Shown in pieces: positions 1 through 6,696 of a DNA stretch of 11,981 nt. Every line of letters begins with the position of its first letter. Within the stretch, counting starts at the first letter, position 1. The DNA comes from an uncultured Anaerocolumna sp. (GTDB lineage: Bacteria > Bacillota > Clostridia > Lachnospirales > Lachnospiraceae): positions 1-11,981 of the forward strand of contig CALDJN010000188.1 in NCBI GenBank assembly GCA_937901695.1, written 5' to 3'. A program made the position numbers and the translations under genes. The notes beneath the pieces are model-generated. The model was not told the origin of the DNA. It saw nothing but the letters and a program-made list of their open reading frames with translations, and made no database searches.

Positions 1-220
1 GAAAGAACCATAGCAAGCAACTCCTTCAGAGTTGTTTACGCGTACTAGCAAGCTCGTCGCGGCAGAATTATCACGCAATAAACATTTTGTTTACTGTAGT
101 GCTGTTAAGCGTGATAATTCTGAGAGCAAATTCAGCAGAGATGAATTTAAGCTCGAAGATTCTAAGCTTAAAGTGAGATTCTTCGAGCATAATTCAGCAA
201 GATAAATTTGCTCTCAGAAT
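1..220. repeat. Composite hairpin repeat, copy 1 (truncated by window edge)
   Basis: Non-coding copy of a composite palindromic element that recurs at 9785-9967. Positions 59-124 match 9812-9877 at 64 of 66 bases. Two stems are seen: 63-76 with 109-122 (14 bp, with an inner 79-84/88-93 hairpin), and 117-132 with 205-220 (16 bp), enclosing 151-158/181-188. The stems share 117-122, so they cannot form together. Relative to the other copy there is a 35-bp extra segment bounded by an 8-bp direct repeat, tagcaagc at 11-18 and 46-53, containing a small hairpin (18-23/29-34). The left end is probably cut by the window. Positions 221-354 hold no gene; a TTGACA at 245-250 has no partner -10. Confidence 0.8.
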
Positions 221-354
221 GACAAAATTTTTTGCGACAGCACCTTGACAACTTTTATAAGGAAACAGTGAAAATCTGAAAATATGTATTTAAGAAGAGA
301 AACTGTGAATACAACAATTTAGTATATGAATGTGCGTATATATTGGAGACAGCT

Positions 355-1116
355 ATGAAAAATAGGAAAAACTATAAAATCCTTTCAATAGGTTTCATCA
401 TTATAGGATTATTAATTATAATATATCCAAAAGCTTCAGAATTATATAGAACGTATCAACAGCAAAAACTGCTGAAAGACTGGCAGCAAAGCTTTGATAT
501 GATTGGGGAAAATAGCGGTCCTAATAACCATATAGGTTATGACAATTATAATGAGGAAGCTGGGTTAAACGGAACGATTGAACCAAACAATCAAAATGTT
601 GAAGATATAGAAAGCGGCAGCCACGGTGATGCCGAAAATGTAAATGATTCAAATAATACTATAAATGATAATAGTAATGAGGCAAATGGAGATAGCATAT
701 TAGAAAAGGTAAAAGAAAACTATCATATTGAAGGAATCTTAAAGATAGATAAGATAGATTTAGAACTTCCAATATTAACAGACGCTACTGAAAATAATAT
801 GAAAATATCAGTAGCATCTATTAAAGACACTGGAAAGTTAGGGCAAATTGGTAATTATTCTATTGCAGGTCACAGAAGCCACACTTATGGTAGAAATTTT
901 AATAGATTGAATGAAGTTGAAGTAGGAGACTTAATAAAAGTAGACGATGGTAATGATCAGTTTAATTATGAAGTTACGGAAAAGTTATATGTTAAGCCTG
1001 ATGAAGTATGGGTATTAGAGGGCAATAGCATAGATAAAGAAATAACACTGGTTACCTGCCATCCTATGATTAATCCAACTCATAGGTTAATTATAAAAGG
1101 AAAAATAAAGGAGTAA
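355..1116 (+). CDS. Sortase family transpeptidase (class C/D-like), membrane-anchored
   Basis: Cysteine transpeptidase that cleaves a C-terminal sorting motif of exported proteins and joins them to the cell wall; it acts on the outer membrane face. The 253-residue product has one N-terminal membrane segment (about 8-25), then a low-complexity Asn/Asp/Glu-rich spacer (about 45-112) with no class C DPF/DPW lid, then the sortase barrel. Catalytic residues are His173 (AGHRSH), Cys235 (TLVTCHP) and Arg244 (PTHRLI). I chose ATG 355 rather than the in-frame TTG at 343 because GGAG at 345-348 sits 6 nt before it; the TTG overlaps that site. The natural substrate nearby is the LPKTG adhesin at 2448-5144. 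The class is not settled: the Cys-Arg segment resembles class C, while the single membrane segment fits class D. A decayed paralogue lies at 5241-5456. Confidence 0.93.
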   Translation: MKNRKNYKILSIGFIIIGLLIIIYPKASELYRTYQQQKLLKDWQQSFDMIGENSGPNNHIGYDNYNEEAGLNGTIEPNNQNVEDIESGSHGDAENVNDSNNTINDNSNEANGDSILEKVKENYHIEGILKIDKIDLELPILTDATENNMKISVASIKDTGKLGQIGNYSIAGHRSHTYGRNFNRLNEVEVGDLIKVDDGNDQFNYEVTEKLYVKPDEVWVLEGNSIDKEITLVTCHPMINPTHRLIIKGKIKE

Positions 1117-1136
1117 GAAAATTAATTATTTAATTA

Positions 1137-1172
1137 TTTTGTGATATAGGCCATTAGTTCTATATTGCAAAA
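1137..1172. other. Hairpin downstream of the sortase gene
   Basis: Positions 1137-1149 pair with 1160-1172 (13 bp with two G-U pairs). It is A-rich after and T-rich before, so it is not a classic + terminator; it could terminate minus-strand transcripts. Its counterpart in the decayed paralogue (5420-5457) is a perfect 13-bp stem, which suggests it is a real part of the ancestral unit. Confidence 0.45.
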
Positions 1173-1215
1173 AAAGAATATATATGTTAGAATGAAATAA
1201 ATAAAGTATCATTTA

Positions 1216-1312
1216 CTTTCAAACGATAATAGCAAATTTGGTGAAAACTAGAGACGCAAAACTAAAGGGCCTTCCTTATATTCAAGATGGCAGCCAGTTA
1301 CCGAAAGGGGAG
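1216..1312 (+). promoter_or_regulatory. c-di-GMP-I (GEMM-I) riboswitch
   Basis: The leader just before the transglutaminase-fold gene carries the GEMM-I hallmarks in order. They are AGCAAA (1231-1236), a P2 hairpin 1237-1242/1247-1252 capped by a GAAA tetraloop, GACGCAAA (1253-1260), the P3 arm (GCC 1269-1271 with GGC 1289-1291, GG with CC 1294-1295, CT with AG), then GCCAGTTACCGAA ending P1 (1224-1230 with 1297-1303). Expression platform (inference): CTTCCTT 1271-1277 can pair with AGGGGAG 1306-1312, which contains the ribosome site and precedes eight T. This would make a terminator that also hides the RBS. That pairing crosses P3, so ligand binding should prevent it, predicting an ON switch. 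Confidence 0.85.
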
Positions 1313-1320
1313 TTTTTTTT

Positions 1321-2115
1321 ATGAAAAAACAAATTCTTATATCTTTATTATCATTCATCTTGGTGTCTTGTTTCAGCATTAATATAGTACAAGCTTCGGA
1401 ATTGGATTTTTATAGTAAGGATTTGGAACAGGGAATAGTTAACATTCAATATCAGAATAGTAATAGCAATACAAAAGTATTGATTCAAAAAGGTAATAAT
1501 AAGTATACTTATGATCTTAATTCCAATAATACATTTCCACTACAATTAGGTAATGGAAATTATACAGTATCCATTTTAGAACAAAAAAGCGGTAATAAGT
1601 ACAAGCCTATTAGTAAAGATACTGTAAATTTAAATTTAAAAGATGAGAATATTGTATATTTACAATCTATTCAATTAATCAATTGGGATAACGATATGGA
1701 AGCAATAAAAAAAGCTAAATCGTTAACAAAGAATTTAAAAAATGATCAAGAAAAAGTAGAAGTTATATATAATTACATAGTAGAAAATATAAAATATGAT
1801 AAGAAAAAATCTGTTAATGTGAGCGCAGATTATATTCCATCTATTGAAGAAATATTTAATGCTTCAAAAGGTATCTGTTATGATTACGCAGCATTATTTG
1901 CTGCAATGTTAAGAAGTATTGGTATACCTACAAAATTAGTTATGGGTAATAAGAAAGATATAGAAGAATATCATGCTTGGAATCAAGTGTATCTAAAAGA
2001 TAGTAAGCAATGGGTTACCATTGATACTACATATGATGCCGGCTTCAAAAATAGTGAAATAAAAAAACCAATGATTAAAAAATCTTCTGATTATACTACA
2101 GACAGAATCTACTAA
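1321..2115 (+). CDS. Secreted transglutaminase-like (papain-fold) protein
   Basis: 264 residues. The N-terminus is an export signal that reads two ways: a lipobox-like LVSC (Cys17) or a signal peptidase I site near VQA-SE (26). Residues 27-120 are a beta-rich region of unknown role. Residues 130-246 form a transglutaminase core with the Cys-His-Asp triad visible: Cys186 in GICYDYA, His218 in EYHAWNQV, Asp235 in WVTIDTTYD. Members of this superfamily act as cross-linking enzymes, peptidases or amidases; which applies here cannot be read from sequence. The RBS AAGGGGAG (1305-1312) lies 8 T before ATG 1321, inside the riboswitch platform. The gene is apparently monocistronic, closed by the terminator at 2207-2260. 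The location between a sortase and a sortase substrate suggests a role in envelope or adhesin processing (inference). A short remnant of a paralogue is at 5455-5483. Confidence 0.88.
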   Translation: MKKQILISLLSFILVSCFSINIVQASELDFYSKDLEQGIVNIQYQNSNSNTKVLIQKGNNKYTYDLNSNNTFPLQLGNGNYTVSILEQKSGNKYKPISKDTVNLNLKDENIVYLQSIQLINWDNDMEAIKKAKSLTKNLKNDQEKVEVIYNYIVENIKYDKKKSVNVSADYIPSIEEIFNASKGICYDYAALFAAMLRSIGIPTKLVMGNKKDIEEYHAWNQVYLKDSKQWVTIDTTYDAGFKNSEIKKPMIKKSSDYTTDRIY

Positions 2116-2206
2116 TAAGTGAAAGATTTAAAAAGTGCCAGATTCAGTTTCCATTCGTATTGATACCGTCAGGACATTTGATACTTAAATCAATGTTTTG
2201 AATTTT

Positions 2207-2260
2207 AAAATTACTTTCTAGAAGTGTTGATACCTGCTTCTTAGGGAGTAATTTTTATTT
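2207..2260 (+). terminator. Rho-independent terminator after the transglutaminase-like gene
   Basis: Long stem: aaaattact (2207-2215) pairs with agtaatttt (2247-2255), continuing inward with 2216-2224 against 2237-2246 (one bulge, two G-U pairs), followed by a T-rich tract. Nothing codes in 2116-2206. Confidence 0.75.
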
Positions 2261-2357
2261 TCCAAGATGTAAATAGCAAAAAGCAGTATATAATAAAACA
2301 AAATATGGATAGACTTATTCCTTTTTATAATGGATAATGTTGTTGCAATAGGAAAAA

Positions 2358-2436
2358 GGTACTAGAAGGTAACTGTAAAATATTTTTAAAGTACCTATAT
2401 TTCCTGAATCTATTTTGCAATAATAGAAAATATAGA
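2358..2436 (+). promoter_or_regulatory. Overlapping leader hairpins before the adhesin gene
   Basis: Two stems share bases 2396-2397: aggtact 2358-2364 with agtacct 2391-2397, and ctatattt 2396-2403 with aaatatag 2429-2436. The second ends at the edge of the ribosome site GAGAGG (2436-2441), so it could affect adhesin translation. This is not a GEMM-I riboswitch and I do not recognise it. TATAAT-like boxes at 2289-2294 and 2326-2331 have no convincing -35. Confidence 0.35.
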
Positions 2437-2447
2437 GAGGAAAAGTT

Positions 2448-5144
2448 ATGTTAAAACAAACTAAGAAAAGGCATTTTAAGAGTAAATTAACGTTTTTGCT
2501 CGTAATTGTTATAATGATACAGATGATATTACCTTCCTTTGGAAGTAGTACTTATGCTGCAGAGAATAATGGTGAGATTCAAACCGAAACCGGTTCAATT
2601 GCCAGTACTGTTTCTGGCCCTGCCATAGAATTTGATGAAAGTGGCGACATTTCCAGTAAGGTAGTAACAAAGTTAAGCGTAAACCCATATGAAATCTACG
2701 ACGGTCAGAGCACAAAAGTTCATTTGGAGTTTGAAGGAAACAAATACGGGAAGCCCAAAAATATACAAGGTGGAAATACTATTTCTGTAGCATGGCCTAC
2801 ATCTGGCGATGCTTTTTTTGAGGGATATACAAAGCAGTTAGAGTTAATAGATAATGGCAAGTATATTGCTGATGCAGTTATCACTAAAACTGGAGCTACC
2901 ATTACATTTAAAAACATAGTAAATAAGCTTGATGATGTAGCAGGATATCTTGATTTTGAAATCATGGGTAGAAACGTTACAAATACAACTCAAGAAGATA
3001 TAAAAACAGGAAGCATAACAAGTGGTAATGAAAAAGTAGATGTTAGCATCAAAAAAGGTTCATCTGGAACATCTTCCGTTTTTTACTATAAAACAGGAAG
3101 GATAGATACAGGAGATACGGAACATGTAAAATGGTGGCTGAATGCAAATGTAAATAGAAGCTACGTGGATGAAGACATTATAATAGAGGATGAAATTCAA
3201 GATGGTCAAAAACTTGATATGAAAAGTTTTGGTATTACTGTGCGGGGGTATAAGGAAGGAGGATTTTACGGAGATGATGCAATTCAAAAGTTTCAACAAT
3301 CTTTTCCAGGTTGTACTATAACTGCAAATGATGAAACAAATAAAATAGAAGTAAGAATTTGTAAAGAATATGCTTCTCTAAATACATTTAGTATTTACTA
3401 CCAAACAAAAATCACAGAGCCTACGCAGAAAGCGTTCGTTAACAATTCACGTGTATGGTACAAAGAAAATGGTAAATCAAAAGTAGATGGAGAATCATTT
3501 AACCATACTGTTTCCAATATTAGTTCCGGAGGTGGCATAACAGGAACTGTTAGGGGAGAACTAAAAATTGTAAAAGTTATCGAAGGTAAAAATGTTGGTA
3601 TTCCAAATGTTATCTTTGAATTGACTCGTAAAGACGGTGCCGTTATTCTTGAAGGGAAGAATACATTAGAGTTGAAAACAGATGAAGAAGGAATCGCTAA
3701 TGTAAAAGGTCTTCCTATAGGAGTATATCAGGTTAAGGAAAAGTCAGCTCCGGAGTGGATTGATTTTGATCCAACAAAAGCAGAAAGTATAACTTTTGAA
3801 GTTAAGGAATCTGATGCTGAAGGGACTCTTTTAGACATTTCCAATAAGAAAAAAGTGGTAGATGTTCCGGTTAATAAAGTTTGGGATGGGGCACCTGATA
3901 CAAAACCGACAATCCAACTCCAGCTTTATAAAAATGATCAGGAGGAGGAAAGTTTTGTAGAGTTAAAAAATGGAGAGACTTCATACACTTGGAGAGATCT
4001 GGACAAAACAGATGATAATGGAATTGATTATAGCTATACCGTAAAGGAAATAGGTGAAAGTAATGGCAGGATACAACTTAATGGAGAAGAGTATGAGGTA
4101 AGCTATGAAGGAAGTGCAAAAGACGGCTATACAATCACCAATAAGAAAGTAAATATTGAGGAAGATATTAAGGGAAATATTATATTCAATAAAATAGATG
4201 AAAACAATCATCCGCTTCCGGGAGCAGAATTCACTTTATATCGTGATGATGATACAGAGTTTAAAAATCCTATGTCTACAGCTATCAGTAATGATGAAGG
4301 AAAAGTTGAGTTTAAAGATATTCCATATGGAAGTTATAAGATAATTGAGACAAAAGCTCCTAATGGTTTTGTATTATCGAAAGAAGTTTTAACCGCAGCA
4401 ATTCTTAAGAATTTAGATGTTGTGACAGCTACACCAGCTAGTATATCCAATACTAAAATAAAAGGACATCTTGAGATAAATAAGGTAGATAAAACTACAT
4501 TAAAACCATTAGCAAATGCCCAAATATCAGTATATAATGAATCGGATACTCTTATTGCAGAGAAAACAACAGATGAAAATGGTATAGCTACTTTTGAAAA
4601 TATACCTTATGGAAACTATTATTATATAGAATCCCAAGCTCCTTCCGGGTATATAAGAGATTTAGAAAAACACTTGTTTACTATCAGCGAGGATGGAAAA
4701 ATTATTCAGGTAACTTTTGAAAATGAAAGAATACCTGATACAACAGACCCAGGAAACAATGAAAATCCAAATCCGGGTGGACCAGGGGATAACAATCCAG
4801 GGAATAACAATTCAGGAGGTAATAATCCGGGGGATAACAATCCAGGAGATAACAATCCAGGAGATAACAATCCAGAGGATAATAATAAGCCGGAAGATGA
4901 TAAGCTGGAAGAAGAAATAGAAATAGATCCTAATGATGTACCATTAGGTAGTAAGGAAGCAAATAATGGTAGAGAAGTAAATAATGGAAAAGAAGTAAAT
5001 AGCGGAAAAATAAGTATAAATGGAAATGAAAATGGAAAATTACCTAAGACCGGGGAAAGTATTAATGCTGGATTTTATATAACTGGAATAGTGATGATTT
5101 TTATTGGATTTGCTTTAAAAAGAAGAATAAAACACCATGAGTAA
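2448..5144 (+). CDS. LPKTG-anchored adhesin with Cna_B/SpaA domains
   Basis: 898-residue cell-wall surface protein. In order it has a signal peptide (1-38, cut near YAA-EN), a Cna/fibrinogen-binding-like adhesive region (about 70-355, with VKWWLNANVN and EDEIQDGQ), SpaA domain 1 (about 368-468), a Cna_B domain (about 470-570), SpaA 2 (574-670) and SpaA 3 (671-762). Then come a Pro-Gly-Asp-Asn wall spacer (763-815), an acidic/Asn-rich stretch, LPKTG (865-869), a membrane segment (about 874-890) and a basic tail KRRIKHHE. E-box motifs (IIETKAPNGF; ESQAPSGY) and paired Lys/Asn positions such as FNKID...ISNTK and INKVD...FENE suggest intramolecular isopeptide bonds. No WxxxVxVYPK pilin motif was seen, so a monomeric adhesin or pilus tip protein is likelier than a backbone pilin. 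The RBS is GAGAGG 2436-2441. The ligand is unknown. The sortase at 355 is the obvious anchoring enzyme. Confidence 0.92.
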   Translation: MLKQTKKRHFKSKLTFLLVIVIMIQMILPSFGSSTYAAENNGEIQTETGSIASTVSGPAIEFDESGDISSKVVTKLSVNPYEIYDGQSTKVHLEFEGNKYGKPKNIQGGNTISVAWPTSGDAFFEGYTKQLELIDNGKYIADAVITKTGATITFKNIVNKLDDVAGYLDFEIMGRNVTNTTQEDIKTGSITSGNEKVDVSIKKGSSGTSSVFYYKTGRIDTGDTEHVKWWLNANVNRSYVDEDIIIEDEIQDGQKLDMKSFGITVRGYKEGGFYGDDAIQKFQQSFPGCTITANDETNKIEVRICKEYASLNTFSIYYQTKITEPTQKAFVNNSRVWYKENGKSKVDGESFNHTVSNISSGGGITGTVRGELKIVKVIEGKNVGIPNVIFELTRKDGAVILEGKNTLELKTDEEGIANVKGLPIGVYQVKEKSAPEWIDFDPTKAESITFEVKESDAEGTLLDISNKKKVVDVPVNKVWDGAPDTKPTIQLQLYKNDQEEESFVELKNGETSYTWRDLDKTDDNGIDYSYTVKEIGESNGRIQLNGEEYEVSYEGSAKDGYTITNKKVNIEEDIKGNIIFNKIDENNHPLPGAEFTLYRDDDTEFKNPMSTAISNDEGKVEFKDIPYGSYKIIETKAPNGFVLSKEVLTAAILKNLDVVTATPASISNTKIKGHLEINKVDKTTLKPLANAQISVYNESDTLIAEKTTDENGIATFENIPYGNYYYIESQAPSGYIRDLEKHLFTISEDGKIIQVTFENERIPDTTDPGNNENPNPGGPGDNNPGNNNSGGNNPGDNNPGDNNPGDNNPEDNNKPEDDKLEEEIEIDPNDVPLGSKEANNGREVNNGKEVNSGKISINGNENGKLPKTGESINAGFYITGIVMIFIGFALKRRIKHHE
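4785..4889 (+). repeat. 15-bp in-frame tandem repeat (Pro-Gly-Asp-Asn-Asn spacer)
   Basis: Seven 15-bp units (consensus ggagataacaatcca) at 4785, 4800, 4815, 4830, 4845, 4860 and 4875 encode the flexible wall-spanning spacer of the adhesin. The units at 4845 and 4860 are identical, so this is a likely site of length variation between strains. Confidence 0.85.
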
Positions 5145-5166
5145 AAGGAAGTAATTAAATACTATT

Positions 5167-5189
5167 AAGACGGGATTTTTTCCCGTCTT
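5167..5189 (+). terminator. Hairpin after the adhesin gene, likely terminator
   Basis: Perfect 9-bp stem aagacggga (5167-5175) / tcccgtctt (5181-5189) with a T5 loop, 23 bp after the stop. A proper T-tract does not follow (gataattaat), so termination strength is uncertain. Confidence 0.55.
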
Positions 5190-5206
5190 GATAATTAATA
5201 AAATCA

Positions 5207-5456
5207 CAGTGGGAAAAGCATAAAATTTCCACCTTAGAATAGAAACTGTGAATACAAGAATTTTACTCATGATTGTAGACATTATACCGGAAACAACTAT
5301 GAAAAAGAGGAAAAGTATAAAATTCTTTCAATAGGCTTTATTAAATGATGGCTTTCTTATTGAAGGAATCATAAAGAACGAAAAGATAGATTTAGAAAGA
5401 GTAATAATGACCAAAATTAATTTTGTGGTATAAGTCATTGCAACTATACCACAAAA
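5207..5456 (+). pseudogene. Decayed sortase paralogue with its leader
   Basis: Collapsed copy of the sortase unit. The leader is shared: agaaactgtgaatacaa at 5241-5257 is identical to 298-314. ATG 5299 begins a match to the sortase start, but one lost base after the AGG AAA codons shifts the frame, and a TAG follows 11 codons in. With the frame restored it would read Y-K-I-L-S-I-G-F. The match then jumps: 5359-5370 equals 727-738 (the residues around IEGIL), continuing to about 5395. After another jump, 5415-5457 corresponds to the post-sortase hairpin region at 1118-1172. About 90% of the coding sequence, including all catalytic residues, is missing. Confidence 0.8.
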
Positions 5457-5457
5457 T
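5420..5457. other. Perfect hairpin in the decayed sortase unit
   Basis: Positions 5420-5432 pair perfectly with 5445-5457 (13 bp, 12-nt loop). This is the counterpart of the imperfect hairpin at 1137-1172 after the intact sortase. An A/T-rich flank on each side would permit bidirectional termination. Confidence 0.5.
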
Positions 5458-5483
5458 AATCAAGAAAAAATAGAAATTATATA
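5455..5483 (+). pseudogene. Fragment of a transglutaminase-like paralogue
   Basis: These 29 bases match 1741-1769 of the intact transglutaminase-like gene at 26 positions (the stretch coding NDQEKVEVI). It lies directly after the sortase remnant, in the same order and strand as the intact pair. The riboswitch, start and catalytic core are absent. Confidence 0.65.
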
Positions 5484-5499
5484 AAGAAAGAAATGATTA

Positions 5500-5539
5500 T
5501 CACTTTGGCCTTTAAAAATTTAGGTCAGAGTGACTTTTT
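5500..5539 (+). terminator. Rho-independent terminator after the decayed module
   Basis: A 12-bp stem (5500-5511 with 5522-5533, two G-U pairs) is followed by CTTTTT. It may be the surviving terminator of the lost second module. I see no gene or clear promoter in 5540-5730, which is A/T-rich. Confidence 0.75.
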
Positions 5540-5743
5540 ATTATCTTCTTATTCTAAGAAAAACTTATCTCTTATAATCTTTAATAATAGTATTGCAAAT
5601 CCAGCATATTTAAAAACATTAATTTTCTATATCAGTCAGAAAAGAAAATTCTTAGGAAAAAATAAAAAATATATAAGAATATAGAACAAATATCAAGCAA
5701 ACAATCATATATTTTATAAAATAGTAAAGCGAGGAGAATTTCT

Positions 5744-6238
5744 ATGAAAAGAATTGCTTTAGCAGCAGTATTTGTTTTATTACTAATTATTATGGTTGGA
5801 TGCAAAAAGAAAGCTAAAGAAGAAGTAAGCGAATCTATAGTAAAAGGGTATCTGAAGGAATCTGGAGAAGCAGATGTGAATATTGATGGAGGCACAGTTG
5901 TTATAAAGAATGAAGATGGCTCGGAAGTCACCTATGGAAGCACTGAATGGCCTACCTCTGATTTGGTAAAAGAAGTACCAGTTTTTAAAAATGGATTAAT
6001 TACTGGAACTGTAGATAGTGAAGAATATTCAACTATTTACATGGAAGAAGTAAATGAAAAAGATGCATTAGAATATCTGAAAGAACTAAAAGAAAAATTT
6101 AATAAAAATACATATGAAATGAAAGCAGATGATATTATATCATACGGTGGAGAAAATAAAAATGGTGTTGCAGTGGTGATATATTACGATACTGCCAGTG
6201 AAAGTATATCTATTTCTGTATCAAAAGTAACAGAATAA
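5744..6238 (+). CDS. Small lipoprotein, function unknown
   Basis: 164 residues. The N-terminus is a lipoprotein signal with lipobox MVGC (Cys20), followed by a Lys-rich patch, so the protein should be tethered to the outer membrane face. The mature part is acidic, soluble and mixed alpha/beta: a beta-rich half (about 35-85, IDGGTVVIKNEDGSEVTYG) and a helix (about 108-123, KDALEYLKELKEKFNK) followed by strands. I do not recognise a family. The RBS is GAGGAG 5731-5736, 7 nt before ATG 5744. The gene stands alone between the decayed surface module and repeat DNA. The 15-bp array that follows begins at the base after the TAA stop and stays open in the same reading frame, so the protein may once have had, or occasionally gain, a repetitive acidic tail (inference). 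Confidence 0.85.
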   Translation: MKRIALAAVFVLLLIIMVGCKKKAKEEVSESIVKGYLKESGEADVNIDGGTVVIKNEDGSEVTYGSTEWPTSDLVKEVPVFKNGLITGTVDSEEYSTIYMEEVNEKDALEYLKELKEKFNKNTYEMKADDIISYGGENKNGVAVVIYYDTASESISISVSKVTE

Positions 6239-6418
6239 CTAGAAGAATATAAACTAGGAGAATATGAACTAGGAGAATATGAACTAGGAGAGTATGAATT
6301 AGAAGGGTATGAACTAGAAGAGTATGAACTAGGAGAGTATGAACTAGGAGAGTATGAATCAGGAAGGTATGAACTAGGAGAGTATGAACTAGAAGAGTAT
6401 GAACTAGAAGTAACGGAT
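6239..6418 (+). repeat. 15-bp tandem array abutting the lipoprotein stop codon
   Basis: Eleven full 15-bp units (6239-6403, consensus ctaggagagtatgaa) plus a partial twelfth. Units differ at few positions. The + frame that is in phase with the upstream gene is open through the whole array and on to about 6589, reading LGEYE/LEEYE pentapeptides; the other two + frames contain TAG or TGA in each unit. No start codon with an RBS precedes it, so it is treated as a non-coding array. Confidence 0.85.
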
Positions 6419-6439
6419 AAAAAATTCATACTTAAAAAT

Positions 6440-6526
6440 GATGTCATTCTGAGCCCCAGGCGAAGAATCTCAATATACATAGGGATAGAGATTTTTCGCT
6501 TAGGGCTTAAAATGACATCTTTTTTT
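6440..6526 (+). repeat. Dispersed hairpin repeat, copy 3 (probable terminator)
   Basis: Imperfect 32-bp inverted repeat 6440-6471 / 6488-6519 followed by TTTTTTT (6520-6526), so it could terminate + transcripts from the lipoprotein side. The arm carries the gtcattctgagc...gaagaatctc family sequence also seen at 6697-6772 and 9870-9955. Its loop is close to the reverse complement of the loop at 9914-9929, so it lies inverted relative to that copy. Confidence 0.75.
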
Positions 6527-6617
6527 AAGAGTGTAAATGTTTCTGAGTTTTTACCTATAAATGCATATAATATTCTGAATAAGTCATAATGCTGGGAAAC
6601 CTTTATTTATAAGGATT

Positions 6618-6647
6618 TGTGGGCTTTGCCCACACCCTGCCTCAGGG
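6618..6647. repeat. Twin small GC-rich hairpins
   Basis: Two adjacent hairpins: tgtgggc ttt gcccaca (6618-6634) and ccctg cct caggg (6635-6647). They are GC-rich islands in an A/T-rich gap and look like an extragenic palindromic repeat; no T-tract follows. Nothing codes in 6527-6786. Confidence 0.55.
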
Positions 6648-6696
6648 ATAATTGAAAAAGCAAAGATACAAAATTAAATACCCTACCCCTTTTTTT

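Noticed and set aside
245..273. TTGACA as a sortase promoter
   Set aside because: No -10 box at 16-18 bp spacing.
343..354. TTG start four codons before the chosen sortase start
   Set aside because: It overlaps the GGAG ribosome site that serves ATG 355.
2116..2447. Second c-di-GMP riboswitch before the adhesin
   Set aside because: No GEMM core (no GCAAA/GACGCAAA/GTTACCG series) in the 332-bp gap.
4717..4920. Ile/Gln-rich frame inside the adhesin gene
   Set aside because: It is a shifted reading of the 15-bp spacer repeat within a convincing gene.
6184..6480. Minus-strand open frame rich in Ser-Pro-Tyr pentapeptides
   Set aside because: It is the reverse reading of the 15-bp array; its start lies in a dispersed hairpin repeat and there is no ribosome site.
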